DNA of 64,000 nt from Neptuniibacter halophilus. Its GTDB lineage: Bacteria; Pseudomonadota; Gammaproteobacteria; Pseudomonadales; Balneatricaceae. The DNA is taken from positions 3,596,001-3,660,000 of the forward strand of contig NZ_AP027292.1 of NCBI RefSeq assembly GCF_030295765.1. The letters run 5' to 3'. Positions 1-9,065 of this stretch are shown piece by piece; within the stretch, counting starts at the first letter, position 1; every line of letters starts with the position of its first letter. The notes under the pieces are model-generated. The model saw nothing but the letters and a program-made list of their open reading frames with translations. It made no database searches and was not told where the DNA came from. Made by a program: the position numbers and the translations under genes.

Positions 1-492
1 AGTGACTGGACCCGTACTCATGGCAATCTTTTTCAGGCGATTCAGTTGGAAAAACGCATGATTGGTCTGCTGCTGTTTCTCATTGTTCTGGTCGCAGCGT
101 TCAATATTGTCTCTACGCTGGTCATGGTGGTCACCGATAAAAAAGCGGATGTGGCGATCCTGCGTACCATTGGTGCCACGCCGGGGCGGATTATGCGTAT
201 CTTTATGGTTCAGGGTACCGTGATCGGTATGCTGGGTACGCTGCTCGGAACACTGCTGGGTGTATTGCTGGCGTTTAATATCGCCGGCATTATCGCCTGG
301 GTTGAGCAGGCGTTTGGTATTCAGTTCCTTGATCCCAGTGTCTATTTTATCAGTGAATTTCCATCTGATTTACAGTGGCCCGATGTAGGCATTATCACAC
401 TGAGTGCACTGGTCATTAGTTTTCTGGCCACTCTCTATCCCGCCTGGCGGGCATCTAAAACCGATCCGGCAGAGGCATTGAGATATGAATAA
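1..492 (+). CDS. LolC/LolE lipoprotein-releasing permease, C-terminal part (cut by window start)
   Basis: This is the C-terminal end of the transmembrane subunit of the LolCDE ABC transporter, which frees lipoproteins from the inner membrane for delivery to the outer membrane. The reading frame is open from base 1 (it begins Ser-Asp-Trp-Thr-Arg-Thr-His-Gly), so the N-terminus lies outside the window. An internal ATG at 46 is not the true start. The visible part has the FtsX/MacB-type permease core with three membrane segments, the conserved stretch around DKKADVAILRTIGA that touches the ATPase, and the terminal P-A-W-R-A-S-K-T-D-P-A-E-A-L pattern typical of the family. Its stop overlaps lolD by 8 bases, so the two are co-translated. 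I cannot decide between LolC and LolE from this fragment. Confidence 0.93.
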   Translation, partial: SDWTRTHGNLFQAIQLEKRMIGLLLFLIVLVAAFNIVSTLVMVVTDKKADVAILRTIGATPGRIMRIFMVQGTVIGMLGTLLGTLLGVLLAFNIAGIIAWVEQAFGIQFLDPSVYFISEFPSDLQWPDVGIITLSALVISFLATLYPAWRASKTDPAEALRYE

Positions 493-1171
493 CCGACCTG
501 TTGTTCTGCAGGCCAGGGCAGTGAGTAAAACCTATCGGGATGCCGGAACTGAAGTGAGCGTTTTGCGCGAACTTGATTTTGATCTTCATCAGGGGGAGCA
601 GCTGGCGATCATCGGGTCTTCCGGTTCAGGCAAAAGTACCTTGCTTAACATACTCGGAGGCTTAGATCGTCCAACCAGTGGCGAGGTGCAGATACGTGGC
701 AACAACCTGCATGCCGGTAGCGAAGCACAGCGGGCAATGACCCGTAATCAAAGCCTTGGTTTCGTTTATCAGTTTCACCATTTGCTGCCGGAATTTACCG
801 CGCTGGAAAATGTAGCGATGCCGCTGCTGATGAGGAATATGCCGCTCTCTGAGGTGCGTCAGCAGGCTGCAGAAGTGCTTGGATCGGTTGGTCTGGCTGA
901 GCGGATTGGTCATAAGCCTGCCCAGTTAAGTGGTGGTGAGCGACAGCGAGTGGCAATTGCCCGTGCGCTGATCGGCAAGCCGGCAGTTGTGTTAATGGAT
1001 GAACCGACGGGTAATCTTGACCGTACTACCGCCGCGCATGTACAGGCGCTTATCGACAAACTGAATGCAGAATACGGTATCGCTTTTGCGCTGGTCACTC
1101 ATGACCCGGCGCTGGCTGATAAAACCGGCCGTGTGCTGGAGTTAGTGGATGGGCAGTTGCGCCAGCACTGA
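485..1171 (+). CDS. lolD: Lipoprotein-releasing ABC transporter ATPase LolD
   Basis: LolD is the cytoplasmic ATPase that powers LolCDE. The 228-residue length is normal for the family. The Walker A motif GSSGSGKST lies at residues 44-52, the signature LSGGERQ at about 148-154, and the Walker B motif with DEPTGNLD at about 167-178. The MacB-type Q-loop sequence FVYQFHHLLPEFTALENV around residues 93-110 is typical of LolD. The ATG lies 8 bases inside the upstream permease gene, so translation is coupled. The gene ends 8 bases before the stop of the convergent DUF2062 gene. Confidence 0.97.
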   Translation: MNNRPVVLQARAVSKTYRDAGTEVSVLRELDFDLHQGEQLAIIGSSGSGKSTLLNILGGLDRPTSGEVQIRGNNLHAGSEAQRAMTRNQSLGFVYQFHHLLPEFTALENVAMPLLMRNMPLSEVRQQAAEVLGSVGLAERIGHKPAQLSGGERQRVAIARALIGKPAVVLMDEPTGNLDRTTAAHVQALIDKLNAEYGIAFALVTHDPALADKTGRVLELVDGQLRQH

Positions 1172-1179
1172 GATCTGAT

Positions 1180-1698
1180 TCACCCGGAGTTACGTTCGCT
1201 GCGGCGCTTCCAGCTCCGGCCTACGTGCCATGCCCAGAAGCTTTGCACGCCAAAATAGCCGAGCAAACCAAAAAAGATTCCGCACAGAACAGACCCGAAA
1301 AGCAGTGGCCACCAGATGAGTCCCAGACTGTGCTGGAGCCACTCCATGCTCATCTCAAAATTAATGGTCTCCCCCGGATCACCGATCAGAAAATCTCCGA
1401 CGCGATAGGTAAAATAAAAGATAGGTGGCATGGTCAGTGGGTTGGTGATCCAGACCAGTCCTATGGAGATTGGCAGGTTGCTGCGCAAAAAGATCGCCAT
1501 GAAGGCAGCGACCAGCATCTGCAGGGGTATAGGTAAAAACGCACAAAACAAACCAACAAAAAATGCCCGGGCCACTGACTTGCGGGTAAGGTGCCATAGG
1601 TTGGGGTCATGGATATGACTGCCGAGCCAACTCAAATGCTTATGCCGTTTGAGCTTCTCTTCGTTGGGCATGTATTTCTTGAACAGTTTGCGCGGCAT
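1180..1698 (-). CDS. DUF2062 family membrane protein
   Basis: A 172-residue protein of the DUF2062 family, whose function is unknown. Visible features are a basic N-terminus with the family pattern around residues 20-45 (HDPNLWHLTRKSVARAF), the conserved FCAFLPIPLQM hydrophobic segment, the NPLTMPPIFYFTYRVG segment at about 85-105, and a last membrane segment near 130-155. The C-terminus is basic. It is convergent with lolD and divergent from comEC. In many gammaproteobacteria this family sits beside lolD/comEC, so the position is conventional. No catalytic motif is apparent. Confidence 0.85.
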   Translation of the reverse strand: MPRKLFKKYMPNEEKLKRHKHLSWLGSHIHDPNLWHLTRKSVARAFFVGLFCAFLPIPLQMLVAAFMAIFLRSNLPISIGLVWITNPLTMPPIFYFTYRVGDFLIGDPGETINFEMSMEWLQHSLGLIWWPLLFGSVLCGIFFGLLGYFGVQSFWAWHVGRSWKRRSERNSG

Positions 1699-1827
1699 GT
1701 TTTAATTTACTTATTATGGCACACGGGGTGGATGGCTATTATGCCCCCTGAAACCGGCTAAGCCAAGGGCATGTCCGGAACAGGCAAAATGCAGCCGAAA
1801 ATGTTCAGCCTGTTCGTAAAGTTTAAT

Positions 1828-1870
1828 GCACAGCGAAAACGATGCTGAAGTCTGGCCCGTTTCGCTGTGC
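1828..1870. repeat. 11-bp inverted repeat upstream of comEC
   Basis: The arms GCACAGCGAAA (1828-1838) and TTTCGCTGTGC (1860-1870) are perfect complements, separated by 21 bases. They lie in the gap between the divergent DUF2062 gene and comEC, about 58 bases before the comEC start. This could be an operator or an RNA hairpin in the comEC leader; nothing in the sequence identifies a regulator. No T-run follows, so it is not an obvious terminator. Confidence 0.5.
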
Positions 1871-1928
1871 GGCATTTGGAGCTTTCCGCGTGCCTGTGAA
1901 TTGATATTGACTAAAGGGTGCTACAGGC

Positions 1929-4160
1929 ATGAGATCAAGGATGATCCTGCTTGCCGCGGGCCTCGCCCTCGCTGTGCTGCAAGCGCCACTTATACCGATC
2001 CACGATTGCATTATGATTGCACTCGGTATGCTTATATTGCGTGTCTGGCGATCGGTATCCCTGTTTGCCCCCGCAAACTGTTTTCTGCTGGGTTTGATCT
2101 ATGCCACGCTCTGGGCGCACTGGCAGACAGTCCAGCAACTGCCCAGTGAGATGGCGGGTACAGACTGGCAGGTTGAAGGCAGTGTGATCGGCGTGCCTGA
2201 TCGCACCTCGCAACGCCAGCGTTTCAATTTGCAGGTAGATCGCTTACAGCCCCATGGCTGGGATGTTGCCAGTATTCCCCCGATCGGACGTCTCCGATTG
2301 AGTTGGTATCATTATGACAAGCCGCTCATGGAGGGGGATCAACTTCAGTTGATTGTCCGTCTTAAACCACTGCACTCGCTGTTTAATCCTGCGGCTGTAG
2401 ATTACAAACGCTGGTTAATGTCCCGGGGTATTGATGCCACAGGCTATGTCCGCAGCATGCAACAGCATGTGCCTGATGCAGGATCAGGGTTGGTTAGATT
2501 GCGTGGCTGGATCTCACGGCAATGGCAGGGTGCACAATTAACACCGGCAAACAGTGCGTTGTTTGCCGCACTGACAACCGGCAGTAAGCAGGGATTCAAT
2601 GATCGTGACTGGGCGCTGCTGCGCCACAGTGGCACGGTTCACCTGGCTGTCATCAGCGGGTTGCACATTGGTTTTATGGCCATGGTCGGCTGGTGGCTTG
2701 GCCGGCTGATTTCATTGCTCTGTTATGGGCGTGGTTTTCTGCTGCCCTGTCTGGGGGCGTTGACGCTGGCACTGGTTTACCTGCTGGTTTCGGGTTCTGG
2801 CCTGCCTGCGCAGCGGGCGTTTATTATGCTCTCTGTGCTGCTGCTCAGTTCCGGGCGTAGTGCTTATATGGGCCACTGGGATCGCTGGTGGCTGGCGCTG
2901 GTGGCGGTGCTGCTGTTTAATCCTCTGGCGTTGTTTGAGGTAGGGTTCTGGCTCTCTTTCGCAGCGGTAGGCTGGCTGGTCTATCTGGCAGGTCAGCCGC
3001 GTAACTGGATAACACTGCTGAGATTGCAGTTCGGCCTGCTGATCGGCATGCTGCCACTGTATCTGCAGTTTTTCTCCTCGATTTCACTGGCAGCACCGTT
3101 TATCAACCTGTTGGCGATTCCACTGTTCGCACTGTTGGTTCCGCTGCTGTTTCTGCACCTGTTATTCACGGCGTTTGATCTGGCGCTGTTGCTGCCAGTG
3201 CTGGTGGCTATGGCAGATCTGTTCTGGTGGGTGTTATCAGAATTGCAGGCTCAGGAGTGGCTCTATCAGACGTTGCCTGCGCTAACGCCGGTATCGGCTG
3301 TCATGCTTTTAGTTGTGCTGTTTTTGTTGTTGATGCCCAGTGGGGCGTTCCCCCTTTGGCTTGCCTGTCTGATTCTTTTGCCGGTTATCGTCGGAGTACC
3401 ATCCCGCCAAAGTGATCTGGTCTATGAGGCCTGGGTATTTGATGTGGGTCAGGGGCTATCCGTGCTGATCCGTGTCGGGGATTATCATCTGCTGTATGAC
3501 ACCGGGCCGGGTTACCCCGGAGGCAGTAGCTTTGCATATTCGGTTCAGCCATTTCTTGAGGCGCAGGGGATTGAGACGATTGATGATCTGGTGATCAGTC
3601 ATGACGATAAAGATCACAATGGTGGAGCAGAGCACCTTTACCGTTATTTTAAAATAGACAGGCTGCATAGCTCCTACCCGACCAGATATGAACCTCAGCG
3701 TCGCTGCCGTAAAGGCCGGAGCTGGCGAGCAGGGGCGGTGCAATTTCGTTTTCTGCATGGCTCTGACGGTCTGAGTGATAACGATCGTTCCTGTGTGTTG
3801 CTGATAGAGGGGGCGGGCTGCCGCCTGATGCTGCCCGGTGATGTGAGCGGGGTAGTAGAAGCTGAACTCGCACGGGAGAATCCTCAGCCGGTTACCTGGT
3901 TACTGGCGGCACATCATGGTAGCCGCAGCTCAACAACACCGCTTGCGATGCGGCAATGGTTGCCTGAAACCGTGATCTTCAGTAGTGGTTTCGGGAACCC
4001 GTTCGGGCATCCGCATCCTGAGGTTGTTGAGCGGGTCGAAAAGTTCGGCGCAGTCGCGCTGAATACGGCTGAGGTCGGGGCTGTCAGACTGATGGCGAAT
4101 TCCCGTCAGGGGTGCAGCTACGAGACAATGCAGCAGCGGGAAAAACGCTTCTGGCGATAG
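1929..4160 (+). CDS. comEC: DNA internalization competence protein ComEC/Rec2
   Basis: ComEC forms the inner-membrane channel that takes single-stranded DNA into the cytoplasm during natural transformation. The 743 residues contain the three expected parts: an N-terminal region with an OB-like domain (about 30-190), a Competence membrane domain with many hydrophobic segments (about 210-480; LAVISGLHIGFMAMVGWWLG is the signature start), and a C-terminal metallo-beta-lactamase domain (about 495-740). The last carries VISHDDKDHNGG, LPGDVSG and AAHHGS, the likely metal-site residues. The ATG at 1929 gives a hydrophobic N-terminus. The exbB-like gene follows 49 bases downstream, the usual gammaproteobacterial order. 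Whether this organism is competent cannot be judged from one gene. Confidence 0.95.
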   Translation: MRSRMILLAAGLALAVLQAPLIPIHDCIMIALGMLILRVWRSVSLFAPANCFLLGLIYATLWAHWQTVQQLPSEMAGTDWQVEGSVIGVPDRTSQRQRFNLQVDRLQPHGWDVASIPPIGRLRLSWYHYDKPLMEGDQLQLIVRLKPLHSLFNPAAVDYKRWLMSRGIDATGYVRSMQQHVPDAGSGLVRLRGWISRQWQGAQLTPANSALFAALTTGSKQGFNDRDWALLRHSGTVHLAVISGLHIGFMAMVGWWLGRLISLLCYGRGFLLPCLGALTLALVYLLVSGSGLPAQRAFIMLSVLLLSSGRSAYMGHWDRWWLALVAVLLFNPLALFEVGFWLSFAAVGWLVYLAGQPRNWITLLRLQFGLLIGMLPLYLQFFSSISLAAPFINLLAIPLFALLVPLLFLHLLFTAFDLALLLPVLVAMADLFWWVLSELQAQEWLYQTLPALTPVSAVMLLVVLFLLLMPSGAFPLWLACLILLPVIVGVPSRQSDLVYEAWVFDVGQGLSVLIRVGDYHLLYDTGPGYPGGSSFAYSVQPFLEAQGIETIDDLVISHDDKDHNGGAEHLYRYFKIDRLHSSYPTRYEPQRRCRKGRSWRAGAVQFRFLHGSDGLSDNDRSCVLLIEGAGCRLMLPGDVSGVVEAELARENPQPVTWLLAAHHGSRSSTTPLAMRQWLPETVIFSSGFGNPFGHPHPEVVERVEKFGAVALNTAEVGAVRLMANSRQGCSYETMQQREKRFWR

Positions 4161-4209
4161 TTTCAGCCCTTGTGATAGAGTACCGCGCAGTGAGTAAGGA
4201 GATTTTACT

Positions 4210-4830
4210 GTGTTAGAGCTTTTACAATCCGGCGGTTGGCTGATGATTCCTATCGTGGCCTGTTCAGTTATTGCTTTGGCGATATGCCTGGAGCGTTTGT
4301 GGACACTGCGTCCGGCCAGTATTGCCCCTCCGGGCCTTCTGGCGGAAGTGTGGGCTCTGATACAGCAGCGTAATATTACCGCAGACCGGCTGCGGGATAT
4401 CAAACAGGGTAGCCCGCTGGGGCAGATTCTGGTGGCGGGTCTGAACAATGCCTCTCATGGTCGGGAGATCATGAAAGAAAGCATTCAGGAAGCGGCCGGG
4501 CAGGTCGTTCACGAACTGGAAAAATACCTTAACCCGCTTGGAACCATTGCCGCGATTACGCCGCTGCTGGGCCTGTTGGGTACGGTCATCGGCATGATTG
4601 AGGTGTTTACCGAAATCATGATTCAGGGTACCGGTAATGCCAATGTGCTGGCCGGCGGTATCTCACAGGCGCTGATCACAACGGCATCGGGCCTGACAAT
4701 TGCGATCCCCGCGCTGATCTTCCATCGTTTCTTCCAGCGTCGAATCGATTCGCTGGTAGTGACCATGGAGCAGGAAACCGTCAAGCTGATTGAAGTCATG
4801 CACGGTGAGCGTGACATTGACGTTGAGTAA
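4210..4830 (+). CDS. MotA/TolQ/ExbB proton channel family protein
   Basis: This is an inner-membrane subunit of a TolQ/ExbB-type proton channel, which converts proton-motive force into movement of an ExbD/TolR partner. The 206 residues begin at a GTG (4210). A first membrane segment covers about residues 8-28, and two more cover about 115-140 and 155-180, with the family signature around PLLGLLGTVIGMIEVF and GGISQALITTASGLTIAIPALI. The partner ExbD gene starts 11 bases downstream, and lpxK overlaps that gene. A TonB gene is not adjacent, so the energised partner is not known. The family is often labelled exbB in this comEC-lpxK context. Confidence 0.9.
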   Translation: MLELLQSGGWLMIPIVACSVIALAICLERLWTLRPASIAPPGLLAEVWALIQQRNITADRLRDIKQGSPLGQILVAGLNNASHGREIMKESIQEAAGQVVHELEKYLNPLGTIAAITPLLGLLGTVIGMIEVFTEIMIQGTGNANVLAGGISQALITTASGLTIAIPALIFHRFFQRRIDSLVVTMEQETVKLIEVMHGERDIDVE

Positions 4831-4841
4831 GGATAGCTAGC

Positions 4842-5261
4842 GTGAAATTTCCCCGACAGCGTCAGGAAGAGGTTAATGTTAACCTCACGCCTCTGATCGA
4901 CGTGGTATTCCTGCTTCTGATCTTCTTTATGGTTTCCACCACGTTCACCAAAGAGACTCATCTGGAAGTCGATCTTCCCGAGGCGGCCGGTGATCCCGGT
5001 TCACTCGACGATAAAATTCTCGAAATTCTGATTACCGATGAAGGTAACTACAGCGTCAATGGCCGTCCTCTGGTCAATACCCAGCCAAAAACCCTGAGCC
5101 GCGCGCTCAAGGAGTTGTCTGGTGGCAATAAAGAGATGCCTTTAGTAATTACTGCGGATGCAAAAACTCCGCATCAGGCGGTGGTAACGGCCATGGACGT
5201 TGCGGGTAAGCTGGGCTTTGATAAGCTCAGTATTACGACTCAGGAACTTCCGCGAGAATGA
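4842..5261 (+). CDS. ExbD/TolR family biopolymer transport protein
   Basis: A 139-residue ExbD/TolR-type protein with a single N-terminal membrane anchor and a periplasmic domain. The segment NLTPLIDVVFLLLIFFMV places the proton-relay aspartate at residue 20. The GTG start at 4842 gives the usual short basic cytoplasmic head. It pairs with the ExbB-like gene just upstream. Its stop overlaps the lpxK start by 4 bases (ATGA), so all three are probably one transcript. Exact substrate and TonB-type partner are unknown. Confidence 0.9.
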   Translation: MKFPRQRQEEVNVNLTPLIDVVFLLLIFFMVSTTFTKETHLEVDLPEAAGDPGSLDDKILEILITDEGNYSVNGRPLVNTQPKTLSRALKELSGGNKEMPLVITADAKTPHQAVVTAMDVAGKLGFDKLSITTQELPRE

Positions 5262-6271
5262 GCTGGCTCGAGCGGCGCTGGTATCAGTCAGGTCAGGCGC
5301 CTTTATTTTTACGTCCGCTCTCAGCGCTCTATTCTTCACTGGCCCTGCGCAAGAAGAGCAGGGATCTGCGCAGCCAATGGAATGCGCCGGTTCCGCTTTT
5401 GGTCGTCGGCAATATCAGCGTGGGAGGCACCGGCAAAACACCACTGACCAGTTACCTTGTCCCTGTGCTGAAGGAACAGGGTTACCGTCCGGGCATTATC
5501 AGTCGTGGTTATGGGGGACGTTCCGGGGTCTATCCGCTTGATGTCAGCCAGGCGCAAGGCCCGCAACAGACGGGTGATGAGCCTTTCATGCTGCATAAGC
5601 GCTGTCAGTGTCCCGTCGTGGTCGGGCCGGATCGGGTGGCTGCAGCGCAGTATCTGCTGCAACACTATGATTGCGATCTGATTATCAGTGATGATGGTTT
5701 ACAGCACTACCGTCTGGGGCGCGATATTGAAATAGCGGTGGTTGATGGTCTGCGGGGCCTTGGCAATGGTTGTTTGCTACCGGCCGGTCCGCTACGTGAA
5801 CGGCCAGAGCGTCTGCAAACGGTTGATCTGGTGGTGTGTAACGGCCAGATGCCAACCGGGCTGGCGGATCTTACCGGGGCCTTTGTTATGCAACTGGAAC
5901 CTGAAGCGCTGCGCAGTTGCAGCGGTGAGGACGTGTTGCCCGTGGCCCATTTTACCGGACAGAGTGTGCACGCTGTTGCAGGCATTGGTAATCCGCAACG
6001 CTTCTTTCATGCCCTGAAGCAGACACTGGGTATGAAGGTGATCCCTCATCCGAAACCTGACCATCATCAGTATCAACGGGATGAGTTTCATCTGGTTCCG
6101 CGTTTGCCGATCATCATGACTGAAAAAGACGCCGTTAAGGTCGCTGATTTTGGCCTCGAAGATGCCTGGTATCTGGAAGTTTCTGCCCGGCTGCCGGATA
6201 ATTTTAAGTTACAGCTGCTGGAAAGACTGGCAGCAGTCAAATCTGATAAAGGTAAATCTCAACATGGATAA
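5258..6271 (+). CDS. lpxK: Tetraacyldisaccharide 4'-kinase LpxK
   Basis: LpxK phosphorylates the 4' position of the lipid A disaccharide precursor, the sixth step of lipid A synthesis, at the inner membrane. The 337-residue protein has the kinase P-loop [13 protein letters not shown] at about residues 48-60 and the family motifs SRGYGG, GDEP and [11 protein letters not shown]. The hydrophobic N-terminal helix is the membrane association segment. It overlaps exbD by 4 bases and the following Trm112-like gene by 8 bases. This gives a tight envelope operon continuing to kdsB and murB. Confidence 0.97.
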   Translation: MSWLERRWYQSGQAPLFLRPLSALYSSLALRKKSRDLRSQWNAPVPLLVVGNISVGGTGKTPLTSYLVPVLKEQGYRPGIISRGYGGRSGVYPLDVSQAQGPQQTGDEPFMLHKRCQCPVVVGPDRVAAAQYLLQHYDCDLIISDDGLQHYRLGRDIEIAVVDGLRGLGNGCLLPAGPLRERPERLQTVDLVVCNGQMPTGLADLTGAFVMQLEPEALRSCSGEDVLPVAHFTGQSVHAVAGIGNPQRFFHALKQTLGMKVIPHPKPDHHQYQRDEFHLVPRLPIIMTEKDAVKVADFGLEDAWYLEVSARLPDNFKLQLLERLAAVKSDKGKSQHG

Positions 6272-6449
6272 GAAACTCCTGGATATTCTGGTGTGTCCTG
6301 TGACTAAAACCCCACTGGAATACAACGAGGAAACCAATGAGCTTATCGCTAAAGCCAGTGGTCTGGCTTACCCGATCCGCGATGATATTCCGGTGCTGCT
6401 GGAAACTGAGGCGCGGGAGCTGACGGCTGAAGAACGAGAAAGCAAATAA
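6264..6449 (+). CDS. Trm112 family small protein (YcaR-like)
   Basis: A 61-residue protein of the Trm112/UPF0434 family, the usual small gene between lpxK and kdsB. It starts at the ATG at 6264, inside the lpxK end, and reads [18 protein letters not shown], with the conserved [11 protein letters not shown] head and the [12 protein letters not shown] segment at about 36-47. Only one of the cysteines of the zinc-ribbon versions is present (Cys11), so metal binding is doubtful. Its bacterial function is not established. Longer readings upstream of 6264 in this frame are the lpxK shadow. Confidence 0.9.
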   Translation: MDKKLLDILVCPVTKTPLEYNEETNELIAKASGLAYPIRDDIPVLLETEARELTAEERESK

Positions 6450-6458
6450 GGTTGAGTG

Positions 6459-7226
6459 ATGGGATTCACAGTAATCATTCCAGCGCGTTATGCGTCTACC
6501 CGGTTCCCGGGTAAACCGCTGGCGTTGCTGCAGGGTAAGCCGATGGTGCAGCACGTATATGAGCGTGCCTGTGAAAGTGAAGCAGAGCGGGTGCTGGTGG
6601 CCACTGATGATCAGCGTATCGCTGATGCTGCGGCTGGTTTTGGTGCAGAAGTCTGTATGACTTCACCCGATCACCCTTCAGGCACAGACCGGCTTCAGCA
6701 GGTGGTCAGTGATCTGGGCTATTATGCCGATGATATTGTGGTCAATGTGCAGGGTGATGAACCTCTGGTACCGGCGCGGATCATCAATCAGGTAGCGCAC
6801 AATTTGCGGGCCGAACCCGAAGCAAGTATTGCGACCCTGAGTGAACCGATTGAAGATCTCGAGAGCCTGCTGAACCCGAATGTTGTCAAAGTGGTGACCG
6901 ATACCCGGGGCATGGCGCTTTATTTCAGTCGTGCACCGATTCCCTGGCCGCGCAACAGCTTTGCTGCGGGTGATACACCAGCCGAAATGCCGCAGGGTTA
7001 TAACTGGCAGCGTCACATCGGCATCTATGCATACCGGGTTAAGTTGCTGAATGATTTCGTGAAATGGCCGGCGGCACCGATTGAAGAAACCGAGTGTCTG
7101 GAACAGTTGCGGGCGATGTGGAATGGCGCCCGTATCCATGTAGCCGCTGCGGATGAGCAGCCACCTGCCGGTGTCGATACACCTGAAGACCTTGAGCGTC
7201 TGAAGCGCCTGCTGGAAGGGAGCTGA
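6459..7226 (+). CDS. kdsB: 3-deoxy-manno-octulosonate cytidylyltransferase KdsB
   Basis: KdsB activates Kdo with CTP to give CMP-Kdo for the LPS inner core, in the cytoplasm. The N-terminus [20 protein letters not shown] carries the nucleotide-binding signature, followed by VATDD (about residue 50), NVQGDEPLV (about 97-105) and the RHIGIYAYR segment. A GTG at 6456 lies one codon upstream. I chose the ATG at 6459, which has an AAGG ribosome site at proper spacing. The 255-residue length is normal. The next gene follows two bases after the stop. Confidence 0.97.
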   Translation: MGFTVIIPARYASTRFPGKPLALLQGKPMVQHVYERACESEAERVLVATDDQRIADAAAGFGAEVCMTSPDHPSGTDRLQQVVSDLGYYADDIVVNVQGDEPLVPARIINQVAHNLRAEPEASIATLSEPIEDLESLLNPNVVKVVTDTRGMALYFSRAPIPWPRNSFAAGDTPAEMPQGYNWQRHIGIYAYRVKLLNDFVKWPAAPIEETECLEQLRAMWNGARIHVAAADEQPPAGVDTPEDLERLKRLLEGS

Positions 7227-7228
7227 GG

Positions 7229-7696
7229 ATGGTTCAGGTCTTGTTTGTCTGTCTGGGTAATATCTGTCGCTCTCCCACCGCACACGGTGTTTTTCAGGCA
7301 ATGGTGAAAGCGCAGGGACTGGATTCTGTGATCGGGGTAGATTCAGCCGGTACGGCGGCCTATCACGTGGGTAACCCACCGGATTCCCGCTCCGCACAGG
7401 TGGCTGCCAGACGCGGTTATGACCTCAGCCCTCTGCGTGCCCGACAGGCCATCGAAGAGGACTTTTCGCGTTTCGATTATATTCTGGCAATGGATGCTGA
7501 AAATCTGCGTAATCTGCAGGCGCTGCAGCCTGCCGGCTATCAGGGGCATCTTGGCCTGTTTCTGGATTTTGCATCAGCTTCAGAGCGTGAAGTCCCCGAT
7601 CCATACTATGGAGGGGATGCGGGGTTTGAGCACGTGCTGGATCTGGTCGAGGCTGCATCGGAAGGTCTGCTGGCGCAGATCAGGAAGGAGCTTTAA
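7229..7696 (+). CDS. Low molecular weight protein-tyrosine phosphatase
   Basis: A 155-residue cytoplasmic phosphatase. The catalytic P-loop CLGNICRSP at residues 8-16 has the C-x5-R-S pattern, with Cys8 as nucleophile and Arg14 binding phosphate. The general acid aspartate is in DPYYGG near residue 120. Such proteins often dephosphorylate BY-kinases in polysaccharide export, but no kinase is present here. It lies in the lpxK-kdsB-murB transcript, with 2 bases after kdsB and direct abutment to murB. That is a common arrangement in this group of bacteria and does not itself reveal the substrate. Confidence 0.94.
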   Translation: MVQVLFVCLGNICRSPTAHGVFQAMVKAQGLDSVIGVDSAGTAAYHVGNPPDSRSAQVAARRGYDLSPLRARQAIEEDFSRFDYILAMDAENLRNLQALQPAGYQGHLGLFLDFASASEREVPDPYYGGDAGFEHVLDLVEAASEGLLAQIRKEL

Positions 7697-8722
7697 GTGA
7701 TTGTCTGGCAAAAAGAGGCAGACCTGACCCGGCAGAACAGTTTGGGTTTCAGTGTTTGTGCTGAGCGTTATCTCAAGGTCGAAGATCTGGAGCAACTACG
7801 TCTGGCGCTTGATGAAGTTAAAGCCAATAACTGGCCACTGCTGATCCTCGGGGGAGGCAGTAATCTGGTGCTGGCTGACTATCTCCCCGGTGCGGTGATC
7901 TCAGTCGGATGTCAGGGCGTGCGCGTACTGGCAGATGATGAAGATCAGGCGATTGTCGAAGTGGGTGCCGGAGAAAACTGGCATGGCTTTGTCGGTAAAC
8001 TGCTGGAGATGGGGCTGCACGGCCTGGAGAATCTGGCGCTGATACCCGGTTCGGTAGGCGCGGCTCCGGTTCAGAATATCGGTGCTTACGGGGTCGAGCT
8101 TGCGGATTGTTTTCACAGCCTCACCGCCTATGACCGGGAGCAGGATGAACTGGTGCAGTTGAATGCAGAGGACTGCCGGTTTGGGTACCGGGATAGTCTG
8201 TTTAAGTCTGTTGCACCCGGCCGCTACATTATCTGGCAGGTGCGTTTCTCTCTCAGGACTGTGTTTCAGCCGCGACTGGAGTACAAGGCACTGGCGAATC
8301 ACCTTAAGGCCGAGGGCATTGGGCAGCCCGGTGCGCAACAGGTCTATCAGGCCGTGTGTGAGATACGTAACTCAAAGCTGCCGGTACCTACGCTGATCGG
8401 AAATGCCGGGAGCTTTTTTGAAAACCCGGTAGTTACTGCTGAGCAGCATGAGCAGCTTAAACTGCAGTTTCCGGAACTGGTCTCTTATCCGGACCAGCCG
8501 GGTTTTTATAAACTGGCTGCGGGCTGGCTGATCGATCAGGCAGGCTGGAAAGGTCATAACGCCGGAGCTGTTGGTGTCTATGAAAAACAGGCGCTGGTGC
8601 TGGTGAATCATGGTGGTGGCGATGCGCAGCAGTTGTTGCAGCTCGCAGGTCAGATTCGGGATTCCGTTCAGAAAAAATTTGCAGTGAGCCTGAAGATGGA
8701 GCCAAGAGTGTATCCGGGCTGA
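7697..8722 (+). CDS. murB: UDP-N-acetylenolpyruvoylglucosamine reductase MurB
   Basis: MurB reduces UDP-GlcNAc-enolpyruvate with NADPH to UDP-MurNAc in peptidoglycan synthesis. The 341 residues contain the FAD site LILGGGSNLVLAD at about 49-61, the PGSVGAAPVQNIGAYG segment at about 117-132, NAGSFFENPVV with the proton-donor serine near residue 237, and a C-terminal MEPRVYPG with the catalytic glutamate. The Tyr-containing loop of type I MurB is present. The GTG start at 7697 follows the phosphatase stop directly. A strong terminator at 8746-8771 ends the operon. Confidence 0.97.
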   Translation: MIVWQKEADLTRQNSLGFSVCAERYLKVEDLEQLRLALDEVKANNWPLLILGGGSNLVLADYLPGAVISVGCQGVRVLADDEDQAIVEVGAGENWHGFVGKLLEMGLHGLENLALIPGSVGAAPVQNIGAYGVELADCFHSLTAYDREQDELVQLNAEDCRFGYRDSLFKSVAPGRYIIWQVRFSLRTVFQPRLEYKALANHLKAEGIGQPGAQQVYQAVCEIRNSKLPVPTLIGNAGSFFENPVVTAEQHEQLKLQFPELVSYPDQPGFYKLAAGWLIDQAGWKGHNAGAVGVYEKQALVLVNHGGGDAQQLLQLAGQIRDSVQKKFAVSLKMEPRVYPG

Positions 8723-8745
8723 TCTTATTTGGCAGATGACATATC

Positions 8746-8771
8746 AAGGCGAGCTCAGGCTCGCCTTTTTT
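8746..8771 (+). terminator. Rho-independent terminator after murB
   Basis: A 9-bp stem AAGGCGAGC / GCTCGCCTT with a TCAG loop is followed by a run of T. It ends the lpxK-kdsB-murB transcript. Confidence 0.92.
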
Positions 8772-9065
8772 GTGCCTGGGAACTGCTGTAAAGCTGATCT
8801 GAGTCAGTGGCTTCTTATTCTTTGGTTGTAGCCAATAAAATGATTATTGTCGACAATCCTCTGTCAAAGCCCCTTGTTTACTGAATTCTATAAGATCGGG
8901 AACTGTCGTTATTGCTCATATATAGCGGGTTGTAAACCTTTCGTAGTAGTTAAATCTGCAGGTAACTCGTTTAGAGTGTGTCAACACATTTAGGGAAGTG
9001 TCTACAATAATTATAAACTCCCTGGGATAACCGACCGTTAACTTATAATAAAAGGGCCTATACAC
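8772..9065 (+). promoter_or_regulatory. AT-rich leader upstream of prpE
   Basis: About 290 bases without a gene. The region is AT-rich compared with its neighbours and contains TATAAT-like stretches close to the gene (around 9009-9020 and 9045-9053) and a GGG ribosome site before the ATG at 9066. No sigma-54 -24/-12 pair and no obvious riboswitch were seen. It most likely holds the prpE promoter with upstream control sites; none can be named. Confidence 0.45.

Noticed and set aside
1225..1618. Open frames on the + strand opposite the DUF2062 gene
   Set aside because: They lie wholly inside the minus-strand DUF2062 gene, have no family features and no ribosome sites.
8772..9065. Riboswitch or sigma-54 promoter before prpE
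   Set aside because: No -24/-12 GG/GC pair and no recognisable aptamer were found; only an AT-rich promoter-like region.
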